The translations under genes and the position numbers were made by a program. From Gambelia wislizenii (lineage: Eukaryota; Chordata; Lepidosauria; Squamata; Crotaphytidae), in the NCBI GenBank assembly GCA_030847615.1, contig JAUMIR010000005.1, positions 212,210,645 to 212,274,644 of the forward strand: a DNA stretch of 64,000 nt. Direction: 5' to 3'. Below are positions 1 through 13,100 of the stretch, piece by piece (positions within the stretch are counted from its first letter, which is position 1; the number at the start of each line of letters is the position of its first letter). Under the pieces are notes generated by a model. It had not been told where the DNA came from and ran no database searches. It saw only the letters and a program-made list of their open reading frames with translations.

Positions 1-617
1 GATCTGGCACTCCTTCTCCCTGATCAGGAGAGTGGCTGGAATGCTGGCAGGCAGGCATCTGGCCGCAGTCTGTCCCTCCCCAGCCTGTGGAGCAAGGCTC
101 TGTGGCAGGGAGTTTAGATTGGAGCCAATGCAGGCCAGTGTTCCACTCGCCTGCGGAGCGAAGCTCGGCCACAAGGAGGCCTTGCCGTTGCTGATCTCTA
201 TAACACCTGCTGGATCAAGTCCATCGGCGGAAAGATCTGGGAAGCCTTCTTTTTCTCCTTCTTCTTTTGTGCGATGGGGGGCATACCAGAAAGCAGGCGA
301 GAGAGAGCAGGCAAGAGGAGAAGAAGGGAGATAGACAGAGGAGGGCAAAAAAAGGGGCTTTTTTGGTAAGAGGAAAGGAGATACACTGGGAAGGAAAAAT
401 TGGAAATTCTAGTCAGTCAAGGAGGAGTGACAAAGAAAAGCTCAACTCTGGGTGAGGCAGAAAATTCAACTGAGCGCATGATGGCTGGGAAGAGGGGGAG
501 AAGCCAACGGTCCCAGCAATCACGTTACCAGTTTGAATTTCCTGTCTCTTCTCTTGGTGGTGAAGGGGAGTACCCAAGTGTAAGGATTCCAGATTCCTCC
601 TCTCACCAACCCAGATA
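1..617 (-). mobile_element. DIRS-like element, terminal fragment (cut by window edge or truncated)
   Basis: The right end (about 490-617) matches the right terminus of DIRS element 1 (about 9630-9768): both read through a TTCTCTTGGTGGTG-type stretch into a GATTCCTCCTCTCACCAACC terminal repeat. The inner part (1-480) is GC-richer than the flanking intron and carries no catalytic motif I recognise. The strand is inferred from orientation relative to element 1. It may be a solo end or may continue leftwards outside the window. Confidence 0.6.
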
Positions 618-988
618 ATGTCCTTCCTCAAATGAGATGTAGGAAGTCTAGAAAAGTGTCTGTTTGTTATTACTGTTATACCTGAAAGATGTTAGTTACT
701 TAGGAGCTAATATTTAAAATATTAAAGATAGCTAACAGTGAAACTTTAAACAAGCAGTCTTCAATGCCTCTTCATTCATAATGCCTCACAGTGAGAAAGA
801 AACCTAAGTTCCTAGGAGTGAGACACCACAGGAAAAGATTAACTCAAAGGTTCCATAAACTTTGGGGCTGCTATTGCTAAAACAAAAACAACAGCTTTTG
901 TATTGGGGGATGGAAGAATACCTTTTCATCTCTGGCAGCATGTCCTGCATGAACATTACTCTTCTTGAAAAACACATGGAACTATTAC

Positions 989-1183
989 CTTTTCTAAGAG
1001 AGCGGTCTTTAATTCAGCTTGTTGTGTTTCATTTTGCTTTTTTTTCTGGTCAAAAGATTCCTTCAGTTCTTTCACCTTCAACTGCAACTGCTGTTCATTC
1101 TTTTCTTTCTCTTTTAAGACACCTTGAATTTGCAGGACCTGGGCACGTGCTGAATCAAGCTCTGTTGCCAACTGCTTGGAGAT
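989..1183 (-). CDS. EEA1: EEA1 exon 18 of 18 in window
   Basis: 195 nt, 65 codons, phase 0, acceptor GAATGTAG, donor AAG|GTAATA. It encodes [20 protein letters not shown] and then [20 protein letters not shown] to LKTALLEK. The following exon (TELENKLQ in human) is not in bases 1-988, so the rest of the gene including FYVE lies beyond the left edge. Confidence 0.95.
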
Positions 1184-4100
1184 CTACATTCAGAAATGTA
1201 GTAGCACATGTTATCTCTAACAAGTATTGTTTTAATACTTCTGCTTTTTTACATTATGCCTTTTGCTGACAGCATACTATCATACTCCATAATCAAATCT
1301 ACACATTTTTTAAAAACCCACTTTTTGAAGTAGGCATACAAAAAACACTGCAAGCTTCCAAAGTATGTACTGTCCTTTCTTGTTTTAAACATGACAGCAT
1401 TATTTAATCTAAGAGCAGTAATTCATTATTCTTAAGTGAAACTTATTTTGTGCACAACCTACAAAAATAAGTACTTCTCCCTTTTTCCAGTGTTTGAATC
1501 TAGCAAAGCTATTTGATAAAACAGACATTTCATGACTTCATCCCTATAGCTACTTGGAAAGCATTACCCCTTCTTGTTTTTCCAATGAGTTTTTCAATTC
1601 ATTTTGTTCTTTAGCTATAGATTCTGATTGCAGTTGAAGCTGCCGTCTAGCTTCTTGACAAGATTTTTCCTGTGTTAAAAAAAAAGGGGGGGGGATATGT
1701 GGTGAGCGTCCCATCCCATACTCAAAATGTATGCCAACAAAAGTAGCTAAAATTACAAATGATCACTAAAGAATTTAAACATCCTTTTAAATCCAGTTCA
1801 CTAGTGAACAATGCATTCCAGAGCAAATGAATGTCACACTATGTATTATGTGTACTATAAACAATACATTGTTGTGCAGTCTGGCATGATGTTGGATATG
1901 CAAGCCACAAATAAAGTATTTTAAAAGATAACTAAGCATGAAAAATGTTTATCTTTTCACAATGGACTGTCTTCACTAATCATTATACTCGATACTACTT
2001 ATCACAAGGGAGAGTGGCAAAAACAGCCAACGTTAAAGTTAATTATTTTACATTTAGTACATGAACAAAAATAGATTTTTTGAAGCATACCTTAACAAGA
2101 GCAGATGGAAAGAGGGGTGGAGGTTGTTGTCTTACAATTATCCTCCCCAGTTTCTTTATTATGTATTTTCTATTTAGAATTGAAGAGCCAAGCTATTTCA
2201 TTTTTAAAATAAAACTATAATCCTAATAGCAATAATCTAGCACAGATTTTAAATCTTTCCACTGTTAAATAACTTTATGAATAATTGGTCTGAATAAATG
2301 AAAAAATAATTTTTATTTGCATATATTTAGTATTTTAGTATGCAGCAAAGAGAATATATTGTCTGCTGTTAAACAAGCATATGTTGCAGAAGGGCATCTT
2401 AAAGAAGACTTCCACTTACTTAAAAAATAGAAAATTAACAAAATATTTATTATTTTTACACTCTGATGTATAATGGGACTAGGGAATCTTCAACCTTCTA
2501 GTTGTCTTGGCCTATAACTTCCATAATCACATACTAGTGGCCAAGCTGAGTGTGACTGATGGGAGATTTAGGCCAAAATATCTAGAGGGCCTAAACCCAC
2601 AACCTACATCGATTTGAAGACAAGAGGGGAAAAAAATGTTGATTATATCATTCTTCAAAGAGGGGGATTTTGTAGCAGCTGTGAATAACATGAATACAAT
2701 ATTAAGGAACACTGTGCCAATACTATAACCCCTTTACAGAAATCTAGGTATGACAACACCTGGGATATCAATTACAGTTCTAATTGCCACACTGCAAAAA
2801 TCATGTTTTAGAGTTGCAAAAGATGCAAGCTAGCCAACCAAAATCATGGTGTTGGAACAGCTCCCCATGAGGAAAAGATACAAAGACTCAGGCATATTTA
2901 GCTTATAAAAAGAAAAGTAAGAAAATAGCGTAATAGAGGTGAATGTAATCATACATGATAAGGAGAAAATAGATAGGGACATTCTTCTTTCATTTTCACA
3001 ATAGTAGAATCTGGGGATCATCCAATGAAGCTGAACGGTGAGAGATTCAGGATAAGACAAGAGGAAGCATTACAAACAGCAAATTAACTAAGCTGTGGAA
3101 TTTGCTTCTAGACGATATGGAAACAGTCATTCACTGAGAAATGTTAAAATGAATGTAGACATTTAAGGAAGACAAGGTTTTCACATACTGCAAGTCGTTA
3201 TAGCCATATCGTAGCCTTCATTGGTACAGTGCCCTTCACTTCAGGAACAGAGGTAGTATGCCTCTCCATACCAGTCTCTGGGAATCAGCACTGGAAGAAG
3301 GCTATTGCTCTTATACTCTACTTGTGGGATTCATATATTAGCAATTATTTGGGATGTTTTTCCCCCTTACAACTGTGGGCCTCATTTTGTGTTGCTTAAT
3401 TACTGTGATATAATGCATTACTGGACATCCCATAATTACAGTAATTCAACCTACAGTTAGCAGAGCACTGGCCATTACTATCAACATATCCTTATCCAAG
3501 AAAGATCACAACTGTTGGACAGGTACCTGAAGATGCTTCACTGCTCCCCCACCAACAAAGATTAGATTATAATGTACTCTTACATTCAACTGTCATCACT
3601 ATGAGATTTATGCCATCTGCCTTCTAGATGATGATGCTTGACAGCAATCATGTCAACAGACCTTCTCACCTCACTGTTCCATATAACAAGACCAAGGCTC
3701 TAATAAGAGCACCACCCATTTCAACTGGAAAATCCCCCATTGGCATTCAAGAATGCCACGTTGGTACTTACCGTGAAGGTGCATTCTGGGGTTGGTAGAG
3801 AGGAGGAATCCGAATATCAGCACAGATGGGTTATGCTCCTCCACCACCCAGAGAAAGAGGTAGGAAGAAATTAAAAACTAAGTCACGTGATGGTCGGGAC
3901 CATTGCTCCTCCCTCCTTCCCGGCCCTCATGTCCTCAGCTCCCTGACTAGCTAAGCCCAGACACGAACTTAAAATCCCCTATGGCAGTTATGTGGGCAGG
4001 GCGGATTCCTCCTCTCTACCAACCCCAGAATGCACCTACACAGTAAGTACCAAAGTGGCATTCTCTGGGTTGGTAAGAGGAGGAATCTGAAAATCAGCAC

Positions 4101-7100
4101 AGATGGGATATGCCCAAGCCTCCGAAGTAAGGGAGGATGACTGCCCATGAGAAACTAGGCTTGCAGCACCTCCTGGAGTACCTTACAACCAAACATGGGT
4201 TCGGTGACCCGGAATTTGTCTATCTTATAATGGTGGATGAAGATGGATGGTGTCGACCAGGTGGCCACCCTGCAGACTTCTGAAATGGAGGTGTTGGAGG
4301 AAAACACTGCCGAGGTGCCGCTGACCTGGTTGAGTGGGCCTAAATCCTGGTGGGACAGGGAACCTTCACGGAGTCATATACCGCTGGAATGCACACCCTG
4401 ATCCAGCTGGCGATGGTCTGCCTTGAAGCCTTGAGTCCCTGCGATGCTGGGTTGAAGGAGACAAACAGGGAGTCGCAGCACCTGAAGGACTTTGTCCTTC
4501 TGATGTAGACCTTCAACACCTTCCTCACATCTAATTTATGCCACAACTTCTCTCTGAGGTGAGAGGGGTTGGGGCAGAAGGAAGGCAAAATGAGGACTTG
4601 GGAGACGTGAAAAGGAGAAAGTGCCTTTGGAAGAAAGGAAGGATCTGTTCTGAGGATCACATGATCCTCGTTGAAGGAACCTAAGTGTTCCCTCACTGAC
4701 AGCGCTGACAATTCCGACACACGCCTTGCCGATGTTATCGCTACAAGGAATGCTACCTTCAGAGTTAGCAATCTGAGTGAGATCTCCCTGAGGGGCTCAA
4801 ACGGGGCTTTTGTTAACTGGCGAAGGACCAGAGGAAGGTTCCATGATGGGAAGCAGTGCCTGGTCAGTGGTGCCAAGGTGGTGGCTCCCCTAAGGAACCT
4901 TCTCACATGCGGGTGTGAGGATAAGGGCTGGCCTCAGGTCATTGGGATCACTGAGGATAATGCCACTGTCTGTCTTTTGAGGGTGTTTGGTCTCAGGCCC
5001 AGGCCCAGGTCCAGACCCTTTTGGCGGAAGGCCAAGGCATGTTTAACCGAGACCTCTTCCAGGTTAAGCTTGACTGACACACACCACCTGGCAAAGGCTT
5101 TCCAGGTGGATTTGTAGATCCTAGTGGTGGACTGTCTCCTGGACGATAGAATGGTGGATATCACCGCCTCCTCAAAACCACATCTTCTGAGCACTCGGCA
5201 CTCAATCTCCACACGGCTAGGTGTAGTCAGGAGACGTCCAGATGTAGAAGGGGTCCTTGCGACAGCAGGTCCCTCCTCTGAGGAAGCAGCCAGGGTTCCT
5301 CCCTAGCCAGCTCCATCAAGTCTGAGAACCAAGGCCTCCTTGGCCAGTGTGGAGCAATTAGAACCACTTGGGCTCCTTCCTCCCACACCTTTCTGAGGAC
5401 CCTGGAGATCAGGGGAATGGGAGGAAAGAGGTATAAGAGGCCCCATGGCTATGGGGTCTGCCGATCGTCTATTCCCTCCGCTTGATGGAGCTGGTACCTT
5501 GTGAAGAACCTGGGTAGTTTTGTGTTGAGGTGTGACGCGAATATGTCTGCTTCCATCTGTCCAAATCTGAGAAGGAGCTGGTTGAATGTCTGAGGGTACA
5601 GGGACCATTCACCCGGTAGGACCTCGTGTCTGCTGAGGTAGTCTGCTTCGAGGTTCGTAGTACCCTGAATGTGTTGGGCTGAGAGAGAGGCTACCATTTT
5701 CTCCACCCACTCAAACAGGCGAGATGCTTCACCCTGTAGGGACCTCAACCTCGTTCCTCCTTGCTTGGCGATATCAGAATGTGTCTTGGTGTTGTCCGTG
5801 ACAACGCTGACATGTTTTCCCCTCAGTTGGTCTTGGAAGTGAAGGAGTGCTAGGTGCGCAGCTCTCAGCTTCAACCAATTTATGCTGTGGGGACAGATCC
5901 TCCCCGGTCCACCTTCACTGAACCATCTTTCCCTGACAATGTGTCCCCCACCTGAACAGGCTGGAATCCGAGACCACCGTGACCTGGTGGGTGTGGGTCC
6001 ACGGTGATCCCCTGGCCAAGATTTCGGCCCTTGTCCGCCAGTGGAGCGAGTGCCTGACCTCCATGGGCAGAAGCAAAAGTATGTGCTGTTTGGGGGCACT
6101 CTGCACCTGGTAAGCGTTGAGGAACAATTGCAAGGGATGCAAGTGAAATCTGGCCCAGGGTACTATCATGATAGTCGATATCATGAGACCTAAGAGGCGA
6201 GAGAGATCCATTAGAGGGACCCTGGACTTTGAGAGTACCTTTAAGGTTTCTCTCCTGATGGCCTGCTGCCTCTCGGGCAAGAGGAAGATCATGCCTGGCT
6301 CGTAGTCTATTAAGGTGCCCAGGTGAGTGATGGTTTGAGAGGGTTCGAGGGAGCTCTTCTTGAAGTTGATTAGGAACCCATGCTCCAGTAGGCAGCAAAT
6401 CATGGTGTGGAGTTCCTCCCGCGCTCTTTGCGCTGTGGGTGCCCTGAGAAGAATGTCATCCAAGTAGGGGTAAAGGTGGATACCCCTCTGGCGCACATGT
6501 GCTACTACAGCCACCAGGACCTTCGGAAACACCCTTAGGGCTGAGGCGAGCCCAAAGGGCAGGGCCCTTAACTGAAAATGGCAATGGCCCAGGGCGAATC
6601 TGAGGAAACACCGGCTGTTCTCTCAATTAAAATGTGAAGACAGGCCTCTGCCAAGTCCAGGGAGGCCAGGAAGTCCCCCCATCTCAGAGCTTCCCTTATC
6701 GAGGACAGAGTTTCCATGCGGAAACATTTGTACATAAGGCTCTCATTGGTGTGTTTGAGATCCAAGATCAAATGGCCATCTCCCCCCTTTTTCAGGACGG
6801 TGAAGAAGATTATTTATTTATTTATTTATTTATACCCCGCTCTTCAGCCACAAGGCTATCAGAGCGGCTTACAAATTGTTTTAAGCAATAGCTATTTACA
6901 CATCTACACTGCATTAAACAGTTTCCAGTGTGTGTTAGCTAATTGCCCCCACAAGCTGGGTACTCATTTTACTGACCTACGAAAGGATGGAAGGCTGAGT
7001 GAACCTTGGAGCCCGCTGGAATCGAACTTGCAACGTGGTGATTTGCAGTACTGGCATTTAACCACTGCGCCACCAGGGCTCCTTTTTTGATGGAGTAGAT

Positions 7101-10100
7101 GCCTGAGAATCTCTGAGATGCTGGGACCAGCTCTATTGCCTTGCACTGAAGGAGGTGGTCTATTGTGCCCTGAAGGATTTTCTTCTTCTCAGGGTCTTTT
7201 GGGGAATTCAAAGGTATGAACCTGCCGTTGGGCAGGATATCAAACTGAAGGTGGTACCCTCAAGAAATAGTGGACCAGATCCATCTGTCCGAGGTTGTCG
7301 ACTCCCATGTTCATTGGAACAATTGGAGTCGGCTGCCTACAGGGGGTGATGGAGAATCAGAACTGTTGACAGCCCTCTCCTCTCTGAGAGTGAGAGCCAC
7401 CTCTTCAGGATGAGAGGGATTGGTTCTGGCCAGACTGTTTTGAGGAGAAGGAACCTCTGGGCCATGCAGGGCGAAAGGGACGAAAATACCTCTGTTTGCT
7501 GAAACCCCTTGGAGACCTATATGTGGTCGCAGACTAAAAAAAACTTCTGGGATTCTTCCTGTCTGACTTCCTGGAGAGAGAAAGCATTGCTTTCTTCTTG
7601 TCCTTGGTTCTTCCTTCAGGGCTTCTTCCCCAAAAAGGCTTGTACCCTGGAAGGTGGCCGGGGACAGGGTCACTCTTGTATGGGTATCTGCATCCCAGTG
7701 CTTCAACCAGGTGGCCCGCCTAGCCACTGCAGCCAAGGCCATGGCCCTGGCGTTAAATGTCACCGCATCCAGAGTGGCATCCACGATGAACTGGAGAGCC
7801 ACGTAGACCTGGGAAAGGTCCCTTTGAAGTGAATAGGCAGCAAAAGCACAGGCCTTCAAAATGCCTTCGATCCATAGCACTGAGGCCCTGGAGCACAGAG
7901 AGGAGGCGGAGGAGGCTCTGAATGCTAGAGCCACCGCCTCGTGGTTCTTTTTTCAATGCCCCTTCGATTTTCTTCTCCTCAGGGTCTTTGAGGAAACCCT
8001 TACCCTCTTTCTGTGCTAGAGAACCCGACACTAAGGAAGCAACAGGTGAATCGATCGCTGGGACCATTAACTTCTCCTGGAAGTTTTTTGGGGGCAGATA
8101 TAGCTTCTGAGCCAAAGAAGTACCCTTCTTCCCTTGAGTGGGTTTCTCCCACTCCGAATCTAAGAGTCTCTTATAAAAATCACAGGCAGCAGAATCTCTG
8201 TGCCCTGAGCCTTCGGGAGCTTTAGCACTGTGACAGCCCTCTCATTGAAATCTGTTGGGACCTGGTCCCCCTCTGAACTTGCAGAGAAGAGCCCCATGAC
8301 TGAGGAGACCCCTGCCATCAGGGAGGGGAGGTCCTCGAGGTGGGGAGATCCTCAGAAGCCTATCTGAGCTCTCCGCCTGTGGTGTTTCATCATTAGGCCA
8401 TTCACCCTCCCCTTTATCATCCTGGGAGTCTGGAGCCTCATCCTCCAGTTCCCCTTCCTCAAGCAGGATGGGGTCCTCCATTGACTCCCCATCAGACTCT
8501 GCAGAGGAGTGTGAGGGAGAAGGAGATTTGCACTTTGAGCATTCGTGATTGTGGAATCCACTAAGCCCATGCCTGGTTGGGGGACCCTGAACCCCTGAAT
8601 CTGACTCTTTGTTTTGCAGGAGCATGACCACTTGAGAGAGCAGTGAAGCTACTGAGTTCTCCTGTGTGTGATCTGAACCACCGGGCTGAAAGTGGCGCTT
8701 TTTGGCTTTTCTCTTGCCTTGGCTCAAGCCGGGGGCTTGGGGGGGATGTCCTGTCAATTTGAGGACCTGGTAGCTGCTTGGTCCTCAAAGTGAACTCTCT
8801 TGGAGGGGGGGTCTGAATCCAGAGGGTTTCCCTCTCCCATGGCCTCCATGGCCTGAGAATAGGCCACCTCCCCCCCGCCTGCACTGGAAAAGAGGTTGTG
8901 GCTAGGTGCCCAGCCTCTCCCACAACCACATGGTCATCAAAGCATGACTGATGGCCACTCATTCCCTCCCCCAAGAGGTTGTGCTCAGGGCGGGGCCCCG
9001 ATCCCAGGGGGCAAAGGGGAAACTGAGGTTGGAGAACCACTGATCCATAAGCCCCCCTCCTGGTAAAAAGAAGACTGTGTCACTTCCTTGCATCGCTGTA
9101 GGGCCTCCAAGGCATCGCTACTCAGCTCTTGCTGCAACGCATCCGCCAGCAAAGTTTCCAGCTAGTGGAGCTCAACTCTCGCCTGCTGGACAAACTCAGC
9201 AGCGGAGGAACTGCTTTGCTCATTTGGAGCTCCCCTTGCTCTCCCTCCATCTGCAGGCTCCGTGCCAGTGATGCAGAGATGACGGGGATGCCACACTCCT
9301 TTTACACCTGTGGGAGGGACTGCGGCGGCAGGAGGGTGGCTTGGGAGGCCTCAGGCAGTGTTGTCACTGCAGGCCTGCTTATCCTTGGTCTTCTTTGCCT
9401 CCTTCACTATCGTGAGGCCTCACGATAGCCGAGAGAGGTCGAAAAAGGAAGAGGAAGGAAAGAGGGTTGGGCTTTTTTTAGGTTGAACAAGAAGAAGTTT
9501 GGGAGGCGAAAGGAGGCTACCAGGAGGGCAGATGAGGAACAAGAAAGAAAAAGAGAAAGAAAGACTGGAGCAAGCGAAAAGGACCTCTGCTCTGGGTAAG
9601 GCAGGAAGAAAAACTGAGGATGTGAGGGCCAGGAAGGAGGGAAGAGCAACGGTCCCGGCCATCATATGACTTAGTTTTGGATTTCTTCCTACCTCTTTCT
9701 CTTGGTGGTGGAGGAGCAAAACCCATCTGTACTGATTTTCGGATTCCTCCTCTCACCAACCCAGAGAATCCTTGGGATTCCACATTCAGGATTTGAAGAA
9801 AGTCTCTGAAGGAAGACCACCTCAGTGGGCCAGCCAACTCTGCAGAGGAGAAATGCCACTGCCAATCAAAACTTTGCACCTGCACCTGATCTGACCATGA
9901 CAACAATTTCAGATCACTAACCTCAACCCCAGGCACAATACTAGGTCCAGAATGTGTCTTACACAATGTGTTGGGAAGATGAAATATTGAGACAGTCCAA
10001 TGACTGTCATGGCAGCCATGAAATCCAAAACAGGGTCATTAACATGTGCTGGCCAAAAACAAAACAAAACAACCCTGAAATCTTCTAAGAGAATTGCTCT

Positions 10101-13100
10101 GGGGTTTTCTTGCACCAGGTCAGAAACCACCTCAGCTAACTTGGATAGGGTAACTAAGAGCGATGAGATTGGCAGATGCAGCAAGAATCTACCATCTGTC
10201 CCTCTAGCCTTATACCAGGTATAAATTATTCTGATCTATCAGGGCTCTTATCTTCTTATGACTGCATAAATGTCTTAGTGCTTTGTCATCTCTGGCCAAT
10301 TTCTTCTGGGTTTACATTTTCCCCCAAAGTCATACTTTCAATCATCAAAACAAAAAGATGATCAATAAATGTTCAGGTGGCTCATATCCCTCAGAACATC
10401 AAGATTCCTTTTCAAAAGTCTCAATATTCATTAGAGTATGGTAAATTGTCACTATATATCTGTTCATGTTCAACACAAGTAATCCTCAGCACTTTTGAGC
10501 AATTGAAATTCCTATGGATGCCTTTTATAGCAACTATTGCTTTTTAAAAAAATGTACAGCCTTCTTAATTATATCTTTTAATAACTGGGTCCTTCTCCAG
10601 AAAAATCCCCACACATATATACAGAAGTTGTTGGACTTATGTTTTCCACAATGCGCATGAAATAAAGATACTTCATTACCAATCTTAATTCTCCCCAATA
10701 CTGTTCAAAAAATAATGAGTACACTGGCATCTAATTCAAGTCAAAGCCCAGCACATGAAAATAGCCATACTTATATTGGGCAAGATGCATAATAAATTAT
10801 TGGAATTTTCAATTTAATATTCTTATGGCAGCATTAATTTCCCATGGCCAATCCCATCATAAATAACATACTGCCGTAAATTTTCAGAACAATAGCAATA
10901 CACAACTAGTATTTATATGTGTACAAATTAGTCACATAGAAATTTTATTGTTTAAAATTTATGACTCACTATTTCTGCCACTGCTGCCTTTCCTTTCTGT
11001 CTCTCTTTTTCTAATTCATCCTTTGCTTCTTTCAAAGATTCAGTGTTCTTTGACAGTTTATTTTTAATTGCTTCAAGTTCCTTTAATAAAGTCTCTTTTT
11101 CTAATCCCAATTTCTTCAGGTCTTCTGTCACTGCCTGCAATTTCCCATTTAATTCCTTATTATGTTTGTCTGCATTTTGATGTAATTTTTCAATATCCAA
11201 TTTCAGTCTTGCATTTTCTTCTTCTTGCTTCAGTATCTGTTGGTTTGCTTCTTTTAGGGCATCGCTTTTATTTTTAAGGTCTAATTTGATACTAGATACT
11301 CTGTATAAACACAAATACACACAAACACATAAAATATTATATATATTATAAAAAAAAGTATTCACACTATACAGTACATTTTAAGTATTCAAAGTGATTC
11401 CATATTTGAGATTAATTGATGTTAATCTTTGCCACAATCTTTGCTACAGTATATGATACAATTAGGAAAATCCATAAAATACATATTGTGAGCTAAAATG
11501 CAAATTATAAATTAAATTAAGAAAACTGTAAATTAATAGTTTAATAGATTTCATTCTATCTGAGAGGGGAAGGGAAGAGGTGTTAAATCTCTAGGTACCC
11601 TTTACAAGTGAACGCAGAAAAGAAAAGTAGTACATTTAGACAATTAAACATACATTTCTCTTTCCGAGTCTAGTTGTTTGGTCAATTCTGCAACTTTGAG
11701 ACTTAAATCTGTACATTGTTGTCTTTGTTGCTGTAGCTCCTGAAGTGCCTTTTCTTTACTTCCCATAATGTCAAGAATGTCAGCTTCAAGCTTCTGTAAC
11801 AAAAAGTTTTAAAGAAGTTAACAATTTCAACTACATAAACCACCACAATGAAAAAAGGGAATTATTTTTTTAAGCTTCATTGTAAATATCCATTCTTCTC
11901 ATTGGACTGAAAGCATCATATATATGTGACAGAATCTCCACATATTAGGTGAGATGGTCTACCTTTGACCTGCCCAAGAAAAAGAGCCCATCTGTATACC
12001 TGGTCAGAACCTGCAGTCTTGTGTAAAGATAGTATCTAAGGAAAAAGGTTTAGCCATAACCACAGAAGATTGGTAACTTTTAAAAAAAGAGAAAAAAGCA
12101 TGGATGCAGGGCATCCCTTGATAGTCTTGCCTACCTGCACCCTTTTAACATGTGCCTAAGAATCTGGGACCATTAAAATACCTATTTCTGTATGGTTAGA
12201 CTGCCCTCGGTATACCAAAAAGGATGGGAACTTACAGCAAGTATTACAAGAGGCAGTTAAACAACAATCTCCCCAGAAGGTCTTGTCATTTGTATCAGGC
12301 ATTCAGTAGGAAATTATTTCCCTATAAAAGGAGCCCTGGTAGTGCAGTGGTTAAATGCCTGTAATGCAGCCATAACGCTGCAAGTTCGATCCTACAGGAC
12401 TCCAAGGTTGACTCAGCCTTCCAGCCTTCCGTAGGTCGGTAAAATGAGTACCCAGCTTGTTGGGGGGTTTAGCTAACACTTTGTAAATCACTTAGGGAGT
12501 GCTTTGCACTGATAAGTGGTACAGAAATAGAAGTACTATTGCTATTGCTATACAGAAGCCACCATCCAAGGAATATTTGTCAAGTACAGGCGATTCATTT
12601 TAGAGTGCTTGATGAATGTGAAGAGATGGTCAGCTATTACCCTGCAATCTTCCATAGGAGATCTTTTTGTATAAAATCATAAAGAAGAGGGGGATCAGCT
12701 CATCCAATAGTAGATAATATGGGTACAATATCTGGCTTGCCAAGAAACCAATGATCTGTTACCTGAAGCTTTTTACAACCTGCAAGAAACTTAGGGATGC
12801 GACTTTCACATTCAGAATGCTTCCCTCATGCTTGGGATCACTGTCATATGCTCTGCCATGATGGAGAAAATTTATCTTTCAGCTAGCTATGATCTCATAG
12901 CTTCACACCATGTTTATGAAAGTCCCCACTGCTACATCAAAGCATTCTTAATGTATCTAAGCACACGACTGTTCTACATCAAGAGTATGAAAGCCAGTCT
13001 GCTCTCAGCCCAGCATGTCAACCCAGCTCTCACCCCAGCCCTGATTCTAGTCATCAGTTCCTAGAGAAAGGCTACCCAATCAGACGCTCATTTCTAAGCT

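Larger units (their letters stand above)
3756..9768 (-). mobile_element. DIRS-like retrotransposon, element 1 (about 6 kb, decayed)
   Basis: The element has inverted terminal repeats. The left end at 3760-3900 (GGTTGGTAGAGAGGAGGAATC, then a run resembling AAACTAAGTCACGTGATGG) is the reverse complement of the right end at about 9640-9768. A second copy of the outer sequence at about 4015-4095 forms the internal complementary region typical of DIRS elements, which span the circle junction. Between the ends, on the minus strand from right to left, are gag-like ORF remains, reverse transcriptase, RNase H and a tyrosine recombinase. All are broken by frameshifts, and a tRNA-derived SINE sits inside at 6811-7082. 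Codon content and GC are clearly above the surrounding intron. The terminal sequence differs from that of elements 2 and 3, so it is a separate subfamily. Confidence 0.87.

Noticed and set aside
32..334. A 100-codon plus-strand open frame at the left edge
   Set aside because: It lies in the DIRS terminal fragment, on the opposite strand to the coding direction, with no recognisable domain.
862..1269. A 135-codon plus-strand open frame
   Set aside because: It is antisense to EEA1 exon 18 (989-1183), whose minus-strand frame matches the family and has splice sites.
6811..7082. tRNA gene at the box A/box B matches (also 12331, 24952, 61101, 59903)
   Set aside because: The tRNA-like part lacks a complete cloverleaf and continues into SINE body and tail; several diverged copies exist.
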